9,939 bases of DNA from Verrucomicrobiales bacterium (GTDB lineage: Bacteria > Verrucomicrobiota > Verrucomicrobiia > Limisphaerales > UBA1100), in NCBI GenBank assembly GCA_003517285.1, contig DPAW01000376.1:1-9939 (forward strand), written 5' to 3'. The notes under the pieces were generated by a model, which searched no databases, was not told where the DNA came from, and saw nothing but the letters and a program-made list of their open reading frames with translations. Position 1 is the first letter of the stretch. Every line of letters starts with the position of its first letter. This document shows positions 1 through 5,476 of this stretch, in pieces. A program made the position numbers and the translations under genes.

Positions 1-42
1 GGTGACGCAATGGGCGTTGCCACACTTTCCGGGAGAGGCTAG
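1..42 (+). CDS. Possible 3' end of an upstream gene (partial)
   Basis: The frame starting at base 1 is open and ends at a TAG at 40-42, giving a tail of 13 residues (GDAMGVATLSGRG). The stop lies only 9 bases before the ATG of the TraB-like gene, a spacing typical of genes in one operon. The fragment is too short to identify, and an open frame of this length is expected by chance, so this is a suggestion only. Confidence 0.25.
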   Translation, partial: GDAMGVATLSGRG

Positions 43-50
43 ATTGCCTC
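35..50 (+). promoter_or_regulatory. Small hairpin over the RBS of the TraB-like gene
   Basis: GAGGC (35-39) and GCCTC (46-50) are perfect complements around a 6-base loop, and the ATG follows at 52. The left arm contains the only Shine-Dalgarno-like run (GGGAGAGG, 31-38), and the loop contains the TAG at 40-42. If an upstream gene really ends there, terminating ribosomes would open the stem, so the structure could couple the two genes. With only five base pairs it may not be stable. Confidence 0.3.
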
Positions 51-51
51 C

Positions 52-963
52 ATGAAATACTGGCTATGCGGATTCATCAGTATCGGACTGTGGGCAGCGG
101 AACCGGCCATTAATCCGGGCGAGGCGCAGCCGTATTTGCGCTTTGAGGAAAAGCCCAAGGGTGCCGCGCTGGAAGTGGGTGTGATTCGCCTGCAACACAA
201 GGAGACGGGGGCCGTGGTGGATTTGGTGGGGGCGGTGCACATCGGCGATGCGGCGTATTACCAGCAGTTAAACAAGGAGTTCAAAGCGTACGATGCGGTG
301 CTGTACGAAATGGTGAAGCCGGCCAAGCTGGATCCGGCGCAGTTTCAAAACCGGCCACCTTCGAGCGTGGGCATGATGCAGACCTTTATGCAGAAGCAAC
401 TGGATCTGGCTTATCAATTGGATGAGGTGGATTATACGGCGAAAAATTTCGTGCACGCGGACATGACCGTGAAACAATTCCGTAAACGCCAAGAGGCCCG
501 CGGTGAGAGCATGTTTAAGCTGATGTTCAAGCTCATGAAGGAGGACATGGCCCGACGCGCCAATAATAAAAAAGGCGCGGACATCAGCTCGGCGGAATTG
601 CTGCGGGCCTTGTTGAACCCCAACCGGTCGGTTGAATTGAAATATTTGCTGGCCCGGCAATTTAATGAAATGGAGCGGCTGACGGCCGGGTTGAACGATG
701 AAAAGGGCTCCGTGATTTTAACCGACCGCAACAAGGTTGCGCTCAAAGTGCTGGCCCGCGAGCTGGCGGCCGGCAAAAAGAAACTCGCGATCTTTTATGG
801 CGCCGCGCACCTACCGGATTTGGAGGAGCGTATGATCGAGAAAATGGGCTTCGAGCGCAAAGCCACACGCTGGGTAATGGCATGGAACCTGCCGGAGCGC
901 GTGGAGTTGAAAAAACCAAACGCACCTAAGTCGGCTCGGTCACCATCCTCCTCCAAAGAGTAA
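52..963 (+). CDS. Secreted TraB/TIKI-type (GxxH metalloprotease-like) protein
   Basis: This 303-aa protein begins with a short signal-like segment (MKYWLCGFISIGLWAAEPA), suggesting export. The core carries the hallmarks of the TraB/TIKI/PrgY/GumN clan: a first GxxH motif (GAVHIGD, H63), a Tyr-Glu pair on the next strand (Y85-E86), a basic residue in the helix that carries ILTDRNK (R226), and a second GxxH motif (YGAAHLPD, H253) near the C terminus. In eukaryotic TIKI proteins such residues form a metal-dependent protease site; bacterial members such as GumN-like proteins are poorly understood. The middle (about 105-215) is helical and Met/Lys-rich, probably a lid or clan-specific insert. The tail (about 285-303) is basic and Ser-rich. 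ATG 52 is chosen because it gives the signal segment and has GGGAGAGG 13 bases upstream. Clan assignment is fairly secure; substrate and activity are unknown. Confidence 0.8.
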   Translation: MKYWLCGFISIGLWAAEPAINPGEAQPYLRFEEKPKGAALEVGVIRLQHKETGAVVDLVGAVHIGDAAYYQQLNKEFKAYDAVLYEMVKPAKLDPAQFQNRPPSSVGMMQTFMQKQLDLAYQLDEVDYTAKNFVHADMTVKQFRKRQEARGESMFKLMFKLMKEDMARRANNKKGADISSAELLRALLNPNRSVELKYLLARQFNEMERLTAGLNDEKGSVILTDRNKVALKVLARELAAGKKKLAIFYGAAHLPDLEERMIEKMGFERKATRWVMAWNLPERVELKKPNAPKSARSPSSSKE

Positions 964-1010
964 AGGAATTTTTCACCGCGTAAGAAGATCGCGTTGCCGA
1001 CAAGGCTGTA

Positions 1011-1029
1011 GGTGGATTTCATATCCACC
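1011..1029. repeat. Perfect 7-bp inverted repeat between convergent genes
   Basis: GGTGGAT (1011-1017) and ATCCACC (1023-1029) are perfect complements around a 5-base loop. The element lies in the 140-base gap between two convergent genes, the TraB-like gene ending at 963 and the TerC gene ending at 1104. No T-run follows it on either strand, so it is not a standard intrinsic terminator. It could be a 3'-end stem or part of a dispersed repeat. Confidence 0.5.
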
Positions 1030-1103
1030 GATTGATCCAACAGCAGCAAATAGGCGCGAGAGCGTCCGCCAGCATTAGGGCAATTAGATGACGGCCCGGA
1101 GGA

Positions 1104-1916
1104 TTATGAAGTGACTGGGGTTTGTTTCTGTTGAAGAAGCTTTTTCTTGTAACGGCTTTGCACCACCTCGGTGAGTACGAGAACGGAAATCACAAAGTAA
1201 AAGGTGGCTTTGCTCATTGCGTGAATTTCGTGGCCGGCCAGTTTCAATTTAGCCAGATGGCCGCCTTCGCTCACCAACAGGATGCCCACCACAAAAAGGA
1301 TGAACAATCCGAGCACCTCGTACATGCGGTTGCGTGTCAGGAATTCCGTGACACGGTCAGCCAGGAGAATCATCAACAGACCGCCGGTCAGGATGGCTAC
1401 CATCATGATCCAGAAGGCCCCGGGTATTTGGCCGCCGTCTTGGGTTGAGGTCAGGGCAATGGCGCTGAGGATGGAGTCGAATGAAAAGACCAGATTCATC
1501 ACCACGATCTTAGTGATCACGGTTTTGCTGGAGGCGGGTTCGCGTTTTTCCCCGTCCTTTTCAAAATCATCCACCGCAATCATGTGAAAGATTTCCTTCG
1601 TGGCAGTGTAAATAATAAACCCTCCGCCCAGCAGGACAATGATGGCGTGGAGATTGAACTCACCCTCGATGACGCCTGTCCAACTAGGCGCAAACCAAAC
1701 GTCCTTAAACCTGTCGATCATCGAGATCAACAGGAAGAGCAAGACGATCCGCAGTCCCATGGCAATTCCGATGCCAAGCTTGCGAACACGGGATTGGTCT
1801 TTTTCTGGAGCGCGTTTTGATTCCAATGAAATATAGAGGAGGTTGTCAAAGCCCAGTACAGCCTGAAGTAGGATGAGCATGAACAGCGTGCCTATAATTG
1901 CGGGGAGATTTTCCAT
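1104..1916 (-). CDS. TerC family integral membrane protein
   Basis: This 270-aa polytopic membrane protein has the conserved TerC/Alx features: an N-terminal helix ending in LGFDNLLYISLES (D24, N25), a second half-repeat NLVFSFDSILSAIAL (D147), and ADRV...FLTRNRMYEVLG followed by a hydrophobic helix and a Glu (VSEGGH, E217). Acidic residues inside membrane helices fit the proposed metal-ion role of the family; TerC/Alx/MeeF-type proteins are linked to tellurite resistance and manganese export. Roughly seven hydrophobic segments are visible, with a charged cytoplasmic loop at about 115-132. Length is typical. The ATG at 1916 has only a weak AGG 5 bases upstream. It follows the toroid gene on the same strand, but a strong terminator lies between them, so it probably has its own promoter. 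Family is secure; substrate is not. Confidence 0.92.
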   Translation of the reverse strand: MENLPAIIGTLFMLILLQAVLGFDNLLYISLESKRAPEKDQSRVRKLGIGIAMGLRIVLLFLLISMIDRFKDVWFAPSWTGVIEGEFNLHAIIVLLGGGFIIYTATKEIFHMIAVDDFEKDGEKREPASSKTVITKIVVMNLVFSFDSILSAIALTSTQDGGQIPGAFWIMMVAILTGGLLMILLADRVTEFLTRNRMYEVLGLFILFVVGILLVSEGGHLAKLKLAGHEIHAMSKATFYFVISVLVLTEVVQSRYKKKLLQQKQTPVTS

Positions 1917-1920
1917 AAGC

Positions 1921-1932
1921 CTAGAAATCTAG
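1921..1932. repeat. CTAGA-AA-TCTAG inverted repeat in the terC-like leader
   Basis: A perfect 5-bp inverted repeat with a 2-base spacer lies just upstream of the TerC-family start (minus strand), between the start codon and the upstream terminator. It could be an operator half-site pair or chance. The region between the terminator and the start codon is only about 40 bases. Confidence 0.25.
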
Positions 1933-1950
1933 ATGATAGGGTTTGCGTAT

Positions 1951-1977
1951 AAAAAAAGCCAGCCGTGAACGGCTGGC
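1951..1977 (-). terminator. Intrinsic terminator of the toroid-protein gene
   Basis: On the minus strand GCCAGCCG (1977-1970), a 4-base loop and CGGCTGGC (1965-1958) form a perfect 8-bp GC-rich stem, immediately followed by seven T residues (1957-1951). It lies 23 bases past the stop of the 2000-3232 gene and upstream of the TerC gene, so it should separate the two transcripts. Confidence 0.88.
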
Positions 1978-1999
1978 ACAAAAATTGATATTAAATTAT

Positions 2000-3232
2000 T
2001 TATCCTTCAGAGGATTTATTTGAGTCGGAGCTACTACCTTCTGCTCTCGGGTTGAGTATTGGTAAACAACGGTATTTTGCATTTAAGGCCATAATCGCCC
2101 AGCAGGTTGCAATAACATCTCCAGTCTTTTTGGCGTGAGGCCCTTCTGATTTCCAGTGCCCATCGGGTTCCTGATATTTGATCAGGGCAGGATGCAGTTT
2201 GTCATCCCAGTCAGCCCAACTACGTCCTCCGTGGAGGTACATCGCATATGTGCCATAGAACCAGTAGTGATATTTGCCGCAGCCTACAACTTGGTGCGAA
2301 TGCTTAGGATCTGGGCGATGCATATTAAGATAACTGGCAGATTCATCCTGACGTTTTCCTTTGCGAGTACCCATGAGCTGTTGGCAGTACATTCCAATCG
2401 AGGTTGTGCTAGGTTTAGCTTTTCCTGCGGTATATCCATAGATGCCTCCAGCTTTTCCCGTTGAGACATGCTTCAAGAAGACTTCATTTTTCTCAGAAAG
2501 TTCTTCAGGGATTTTGACTCCTGCCATTTTAGCACTTTGGATTGCCATCACAACCCATCCAGTAACCGATGTGTCTGATTTTTTGTCTGTCGGGTAACCG
2601 TAGTAGCGCCAGCCTCCAGTTTCAGGGTTCTGAGTTTTTAAAAAGACATTAATTAAGTCATCCAATGGTTTTCCGTATGCTGGGTTTTTAGTTAAACTGT
2701 ACGCTTCGCTTAAGGCAAGTGTGCCGATCGCCTGCCCATACATACGGTCGCCGTCTTGTAGGGCTCCGTTGTCTCGGATTTGAGTCAAAAGCCAAGCGAG
2801 GCCCTTACTAAGAGCTTTGCCACTCTTAGTGTGATCTGCTGGTAGGTCACCATTTGAAAGGTAGCACAGAATGGCCATGCCAGTGTGGGCTACTCGCCCA
2901 TGAGTGTGTTCCCAGTATCCGTCTTCTTTTTGTTGTTTGGTGAGCCAGTGCATGGCGCGTTCACGGCTGGCTTCCTGCATGCGCATCATCTCGGGTGATG
3001 ACATGACCGCTTTACCGGCATCACCCCGATCTCCGAAGGAGAAACGAAGAGAACGGCGGTTTCGCGAGAGATGTTCGTTTTGGCCGACGATCCCTCCGGT
3101 GACACTGGCGAGTCCTCCACTGGGTCTAGGGGCCGGTCCTCCACCACGGCGTTGGGCGTTCAGATCATTGCAAAATAGACCAAGTGCCAGAATCCAAATA
3201 GCGGTGGCCGGATATTTGTGTGATTTTTTCAT
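2000..3232 (-). CDS. Secreted prenyltransferase/squalene-cyclase-fold (alpha/alpha toroid) protein
   Basis: This 410-aa protein has a clear signal peptide (MKKSHK, then a hydrophobic stretch, ending near LNAQ, residue 27). An Arg/Gly/Pro-rich linker (28-60) follows. From about residue 85 it shows repeated helical units with QW-like motifs, as in prenyltransferase/squalene-oxidase repeat proteins: HWLTKQQKEDGYW (95-107), WLLTQIRDNGALQD (147-160), FLKTQNPETGGWRYY (197-211), DTSVTGWVVMAI (220-231), LIKYQEPDGHW (350-360) and ATCWAIMAL (375-383). I see no Asp-rich DxDD acid motif of true squalene-hopene cyclases, so it is probably a secreted relative with unknown ligand. The frame is open to a TTG at 3253, but the ATG at 3232 begins exactly at the signal peptide and is preferred, although its Shine-Dalgarno is poor. 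Codons are visibly AT-richer than in neighbouring genes. A terminator follows. Confidence 0.82.
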   Translation of the reverse strand: MKKSHKYPATAIWILALGLFCNDLNAQRRGGGPAPRPSGGLASVTGGIVGQNEHLSRNRRSLRFSFGDRGDAGKAVMSSPEMMRMQEASRERAMHWLTKQQKEDGYWEHTHGRVAHTGMAILCYLSNGDLPADHTKSGKALSKGLAWLLTQIRDNGALQDGDRMYGQAIGTLALSEAYSLTKNPAYGKPLDDLINVFLKTQNPETGGWRYYGYPTDKKSDTSVTGWVVMAIQSAKMAGVKIPEELSEKNEVFLKHVSTGKAGGIYGYTAGKAKPSTTSIGMYCQQLMGTRKGKRQDESASYLNMHRPDPKHSHQVVGCGKYHYWFYGTYAMYLHGGRSWADWDDKLHPALIKYQEPDGHWKSEGPHAKKTGDVIATCWAIMALNAKYRCLPILNPRAEGSSSDSNKSSEG

Positions 3233-3260
3233 AATTGGGAACCGATTTAACAAGCTCGAA

Positions 3261-3270
3261 TACTCGAGTA
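3261..3270. repeat. TACTCGAGTA palindrome in a divergent intergenic region
   Basis: A perfect 10-base palindrome lies between the divergently transcribed toroid gene (start 3232) and lipoprotein A (start 3367). Further CTCGA/TCGAG motifs occur close by (3254-3258, 3295-3299). It could be an operator for one or both genes. No convincing -35/-10 pair was found around it. Confidence 0.3.
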
Positions 3271-3315
3271 ATCCTAAACCAAGACGTTAGATTGTCGAGT
3301 CCCGTTACAAGGAAA

Positions 3316-3357
3316 ATGACAGGTTGCCGGGTTGCTTTGTGCATCAGACATCGGTAG
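3316..3357 (+). CDS. Candidate 13-codon upstream ORF before lipoprotein A
   Basis: AAGGA at 3310-3314 is followed by an ATG at 3316, a 13-residue frame (MTGCRVALCIRHR) and TAG at 3355-3357. The stop lies 9 bases before the ATG of lipoprotein A and in the same frame. Lipoprotein A itself has no good Shine-Dalgarno, so translation could reach it by termination and re-initiation. The SD-ATG spacing is short (1-3 bases), and the peptide resembles nothing I know. Confidence 0.25.
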   Translation: MTGCRVALCIRHR

Positions 3358-3366
3358 CTTCAGTTC

Positions 3367-4455
3367 ATGCGAGTTGCTGTAGTTTTGGCGTTGGTCTTGG
3401 GGGTGGGGTGTTCGAAATCGACAACGCCTAAAGAAGACTCCGGATCGGGGACGCAACGGGTGGTGCCCGCTCTGAGTGGGCTGATTTTTGACGATAAAAG
3501 TGGATTATGCTTCGTGGTCGGTGAATCCATCCCCTTCACGGGAAAGGCCACTTGGCACTATGCCAATGGGCAAACGATGCAGGAAACTGAATTTGTCGAT
3601 GGCAAAGAATATGGTCAGGAACGGTGGTGGTACGAGGATGGAGCCCGTGCCGGACAATGTTCGTATCAGGATGGATTGTTGGATGGGCCGTGCCTGCATT
3701 GGCATCCTGATGGGGATACGAAGGAATTGCAGGTGGTCTATCGCGGGGGGAGAAGGGATGGCGTGGAATTGGTGTGGTTTGCCAATGGCAAAGAGAAGAG
3801 CTCGGCCCGTTTTGAACAAGGAAAACAGGAAGGCGAATCCAAGGGGTGGTTTGAAGACGGAACCACGGCATGGGTTTCCAACTGGAAAGATGGCAAGGAA
3901 GACGGCCCGAATACGGAGTTTTATCGCAATGGCAACAAGAAATCCGAACGCCAATTCAAGGCCGGGCAAATGACCGGCATCGAGAAACATTGGTTTGAAA
4001 ACGGCGCCAAAGGCTGGGAATCCACCTGGAACGAAAACCGGCGTGAAGGGGTTCTTGTGGAATGGTTTGATAACGGCCAAAAAATGGCAGAAACCACCTA
4101 CCGCCAAGGGCAACGCCAAGGCCCCTCCAATGGCTGGTACATGGATGGCAACAAGGCCTATGAGGAAGTTTATCAGGCCGATGAATTGGTGCGCGGCACC
4201 TACTGGGATCGGAATGGATCCGTTCAACCGCCAGATGCTGTTCCAGCCGGTTTATTGCGCCGATGGGTTTCCGGCGAGATCGAGCAGTACTACATGGGGG
4301 CAACCGTGGAGATTATCTTAACCGCATTTGGCGAGCCGGATACGGGCGGGAACGGGGCTTGGATTTATGAAAAAGTGCTGGTGGGCGACCTAAGCCAGCA
4401 ATTGATGCTGGTCTTTAAGAAGGGCAAGGTCATATCCATCAAGGTGGGCAAATAA
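3367..4455 (+). CDS. Lipoprotein A: YwqK/MORN_2-type repeats plus BamE-like C-terminal domain
   Basis: This 362-aa predicted lipoprotein has a very short signal and a lipobox LGVGC (Cys15). After a Ser/Thr/Lys linker, residues 55-284 hold nine full repeats plus a degenerate tenth. The repeat is about 24 residues with the pattern G-x(4)-W-[FYH]-x(2)-G, then a polar stretch and an aromatic before the next turn, as in YwqK/MORN_2 proteins. Residues about 294-360 form a separate domain: RRWVSGEIEQYY, then AFGEPD, AWIYEK and two beta-rich segments (QQLMLVF, KVISIKV). This resembles BamE/SmpA, the small lipoprotein of the outer-membrane assembly machine, in its lGxP...WxY...LxF order. The likely site is the periplasmic face of a membrane. 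Genes B and C are paralogues. NCBI-style naming would give 'YwqK family antitoxin', but no toxin gene is nearby. An upstream in-frame TAG (3355) fixes the start. Exact role unknown. Confidence 0.85.
   Translation: MRVAVVLALVLGVGCSKSTTPKEDSGSGTQRVVPALSGLIFDDKSGLCFVVGESIPFTGKATWHYANGQTMQETEFVDGKEYGQERWWYEDGARAGQCSYQDGLLDGPCLHWHPDGDTKELQVVYRGGRRDGVELVWFANGKEKSSARFEQGKQEGESKGWFEDGTTAWVSNWKDGKEDGPNTEFYRNGNKKSERQFKAGQMTGIEKHWFENGAKGWESTWNENRREGVLVEWFDNGQKMAETTYRQGQRQGPSNGWYMDGNKAYEEVYQADELVRGTYWDRNGSVQPPDAVPAGLLRRWVSGEIEQYYMGATVEIILTAFGEPDTGGNGAWIYEKVLVGDLSQQLMLVFKKGKVISIKVGK
3529..4218 (+). repeat. Coding repeat array of lipoprotein A (about 72-bp period)
   Basis: Nine tandem units plus a degenerate tenth encode residues 55-284. 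Units 1 and 3 are 25 residues and the other full units 24. Each has a central W/F-aromatic pair and D/N/G-Gly turn (HYANG, WYEDG, WHPDG, WFANG, WFEDG, FYRNG, WFENG, WFDNG, WYMDG, then YWDRNG). DNA identity between units is low; the repetition is mainly at protein level, so this is an old array. Confidence 0.8.
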
Positions 4456-4482
4456 AAAAACCGGCTTAGATCCAGCCGGTTT
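4454..4482. terminator. Bidirectional intrinsic terminator between convergent genes
   Basis: AAACCGGCT (4458-4466) pairs perfectly with AGCCGGTTT (4474-4482) around a 7-base loop. On the minus strand the stem runs into the complement of a 7-A run (4454-4460), giving a good T-tract for the Spy-like gene that stops at 4503. On the plus strand the stem ends in TTT just after lipoprotein A stops at 4455, giving weaker termination. The A-run touches the stop codon of lipoprotein A. Confidence 0.82.
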
Positions 4483-4502
4483 AAGGGATTTAAATTGTTT
4501 GT

Positions 4503-5366
4503 TTATTCCTGGCCCTTTGATTCGCGCTTCTCTTTTTTCTTTTGATTCCTGTTGGCTTGCCCGGTTTGTCCGAGAACGAGGCGTGATCGAGGGGAGCCGG
4601 AGCTGTGCTTGCCTGCCTTCTCGTTATCAGTTTCGCGGGATTCGGCGATTTTCTCGCGCAGCTCATCCAGTTTCGCCAATTGCTCATCGGTCAGCATCTC
4701 GCGTCGGATTTTGAGAAATTGTTTGTTCAACTCCTCCAAAGCCGTTTTCTTCGCTTCCTTGGTGGTTTCTTTATTGGCAAGTACGGCCCGCTTGCGCACG
4801 GAAGTTTTGTGGCGAAGCGCGTGCAGCTGCTTGATTTGTTCGGGAGTTAGTTGAAGGAGTTTCTGAATCGCCAGACGGTTCTTTTGAGGGCGCGAATTGT
4901 GGTGCCAGATGGCGAGTAACTGCGCCAGTTGTTTTTCGTTTAAGATGGCCCGGATCTGCTCCATTTTATCCTCGTGCGCTTTCTTAAGGGCGCCAATTTT
5001 ATCGTCCTTGGGCAGTTCTTTGTCGTTGTGAACGGCCTTGACCGCTTCGTGATACGACTTCATAGCAGCTTTAAACGCCTCCGCAGTTTCCCCAGTTAAC
5101 CCAAGAATTTCAGCGAGCGGCTTGCGCTGCATGCCGGCTTTTACGTTCGGATTGGACTTGGAGGCGTTTTCTCCGCCGCCTTTTTGCGGTTGCTCGGTGC
5201 CGTTCCCTTTTCCCAGATTCAGGGGTTTGCGAATCGATTGCCGACTGGAGCTGTTGGATTGGCCTTTGCCAATTTTATTTGGGGCACCTTTGCGGTTTTG
5301 GTCTTCAGCAACGGCGTTCCCGACCATGAGGCTGGCGGTGAGGATGAATCGTAAAAACTTAGTCAT
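4503..5366 (-). CDS. Periplasmic Spy/CpxP-like protein with duplicated LTxxQ domain
   Basis: This 287-aa protein begins with a signal peptide (MTKFLRF, hydrophobic core, cleavage near AVA-ED, residue 20). A low-complexity Lys/Asn/Gly/Ser linker (22-80) is followed by an all-helical, Lys/Glu-rich region. LTxxQ-type motifs, characteristic of Spy/CpxP proteins, appear at LNEKQ (142-146), LTPEQ (173-177) and LTDEQ (225-229), with a degenerate LGLTGE at 88-93. Residues 88-150 and 171-233 align without gaps, so the domain is duplicated. The tail (250-287) is very basic. In enterobacteria Spy is a periplasmic chaperone and CpxP a negative partner of the Cpx stress sensor; similar proteins bind metals in other groups. 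An ATG at 5399 is possible, but ATG 5366 begins the signal peptide and has AAAGGGA 5 bases upstream, so it is chosen. It is divergent from lipoprotein B and convergent with A. Confidence 0.78.
   Translation of the reverse strand: MTKFLRFILTASLMVGNAVAEDQNRKGAPNKIGKGQSNSSSRQSIRKPLNLGKGNGTEQPQKGGGENASKSNPNVKAGMQRKPLAEILGLTGETAEAFKAAMKSYHEAVKAVHNDKELPKDDKIGALKKAHEDKMEQIRAILNEKQLAQLLAIWHHNSRPQKNRLAIQKLLQLTPEQIKQLHALRHKTSVRKRAVLANKETTKEAKKTALEELNKQFLKIRREMLTDEQLAKLDELREKIAESRETDNEKAGKHSSGSPRSRLVLGQTGQANRNQKKKEKRESKGQE
4668..5105 (-). repeat. Two 63-residue direct repeats in the Spy-like protein
   Basis: Bases 5105-4917 (residues 88-150) and 4856-4668 (residues 171-233) encode two ungapped homologous halves. 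By hand I count 18 identities in 63 positions, including L-x-L-T-x-E at the start, KE, K..K..AL in the middle and L...QLA-x-L at the end. The repeat is seen at protein level only. Confidence 0.7.
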
Positions 5367-5371
5367 ATTTA

Positions 5372-5378
5372 TCCCTTT
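5372..5378 (-). promoter_or_regulatory. Shine-Dalgarno that fixes the Spy-like gene start
   Basis: AAAGGGA on the minus strand lies 5 bases before ATG 5366. It supports that start over the in-frame ATG at 5399, which would add 11 polar residues before the signal peptide. Confidence 0.7.
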
Positions 5379-5398
5379 CGTACTTCTGAGACGGCCCA

Positions 5399-5414
5399 TA
5401 ACTACAGGGAGTTA
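5399..5414. repeat. TAACT-N6-AGTTA inverted repeat between divergent genes
   Basis: A perfect 5-bp inverted repeat with a 6-base spacer sits in the 110-base region between the divergent Spy-like gene (start 5366) and lipoprotein B (start 5477). The position suits an operator acting on both, but the arms are short and no convincing promoter boxes were found. Confidence 0.3.
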
Positions 5415-5476
5415 CAGACGGTTTGAAGAAAAAATGTGCGGGTTGCAATCGACTCTCCGTAGGGCTAGGTTCCTGC

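Noticed and set aside
268..660. Open frame of 130 codons on the minus strand within the TraB-like gene
   Set aside because: His/Leu/Arg-rich low-quality sequence wholly antisense to a well-supported gene.
1917..1999. yybP-ykoY manganese riboswitch upstream of the TerC-family gene
   Set aside because: TerC genes often have one, but the gap is about 80 bases and half is taken by the terminator of the preceding gene. No matching helices were seen.
2000..3232. Functional squalene-hopene cyclase
   Set aside because: The protein is much shorter than the roughly 630-residue cyclases, is exported, and lacks a DxDD motif.
3529..4218. CRISPR or other non-coding direct-repeat array because of the regular 72-base period
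   Set aside because: The repetition is at protein level, the reading frame is continuous and there are no identical repeats with spacers.
3505..4227. Long open frame (240 codons) on the minus strand under lipoprotein A
   Set aside because: It mirrors the 72-bp coding repeats, with a biased Phe/Pro/Ile composition, no signal and no RBS. It is an antisense shadow of the repeat array.
5393..5428. Minus-strand promoter TTCAAA-17-TAGTTA for the Spy-like gene
   Set aside because: The -10 box matches only two consensus positions.
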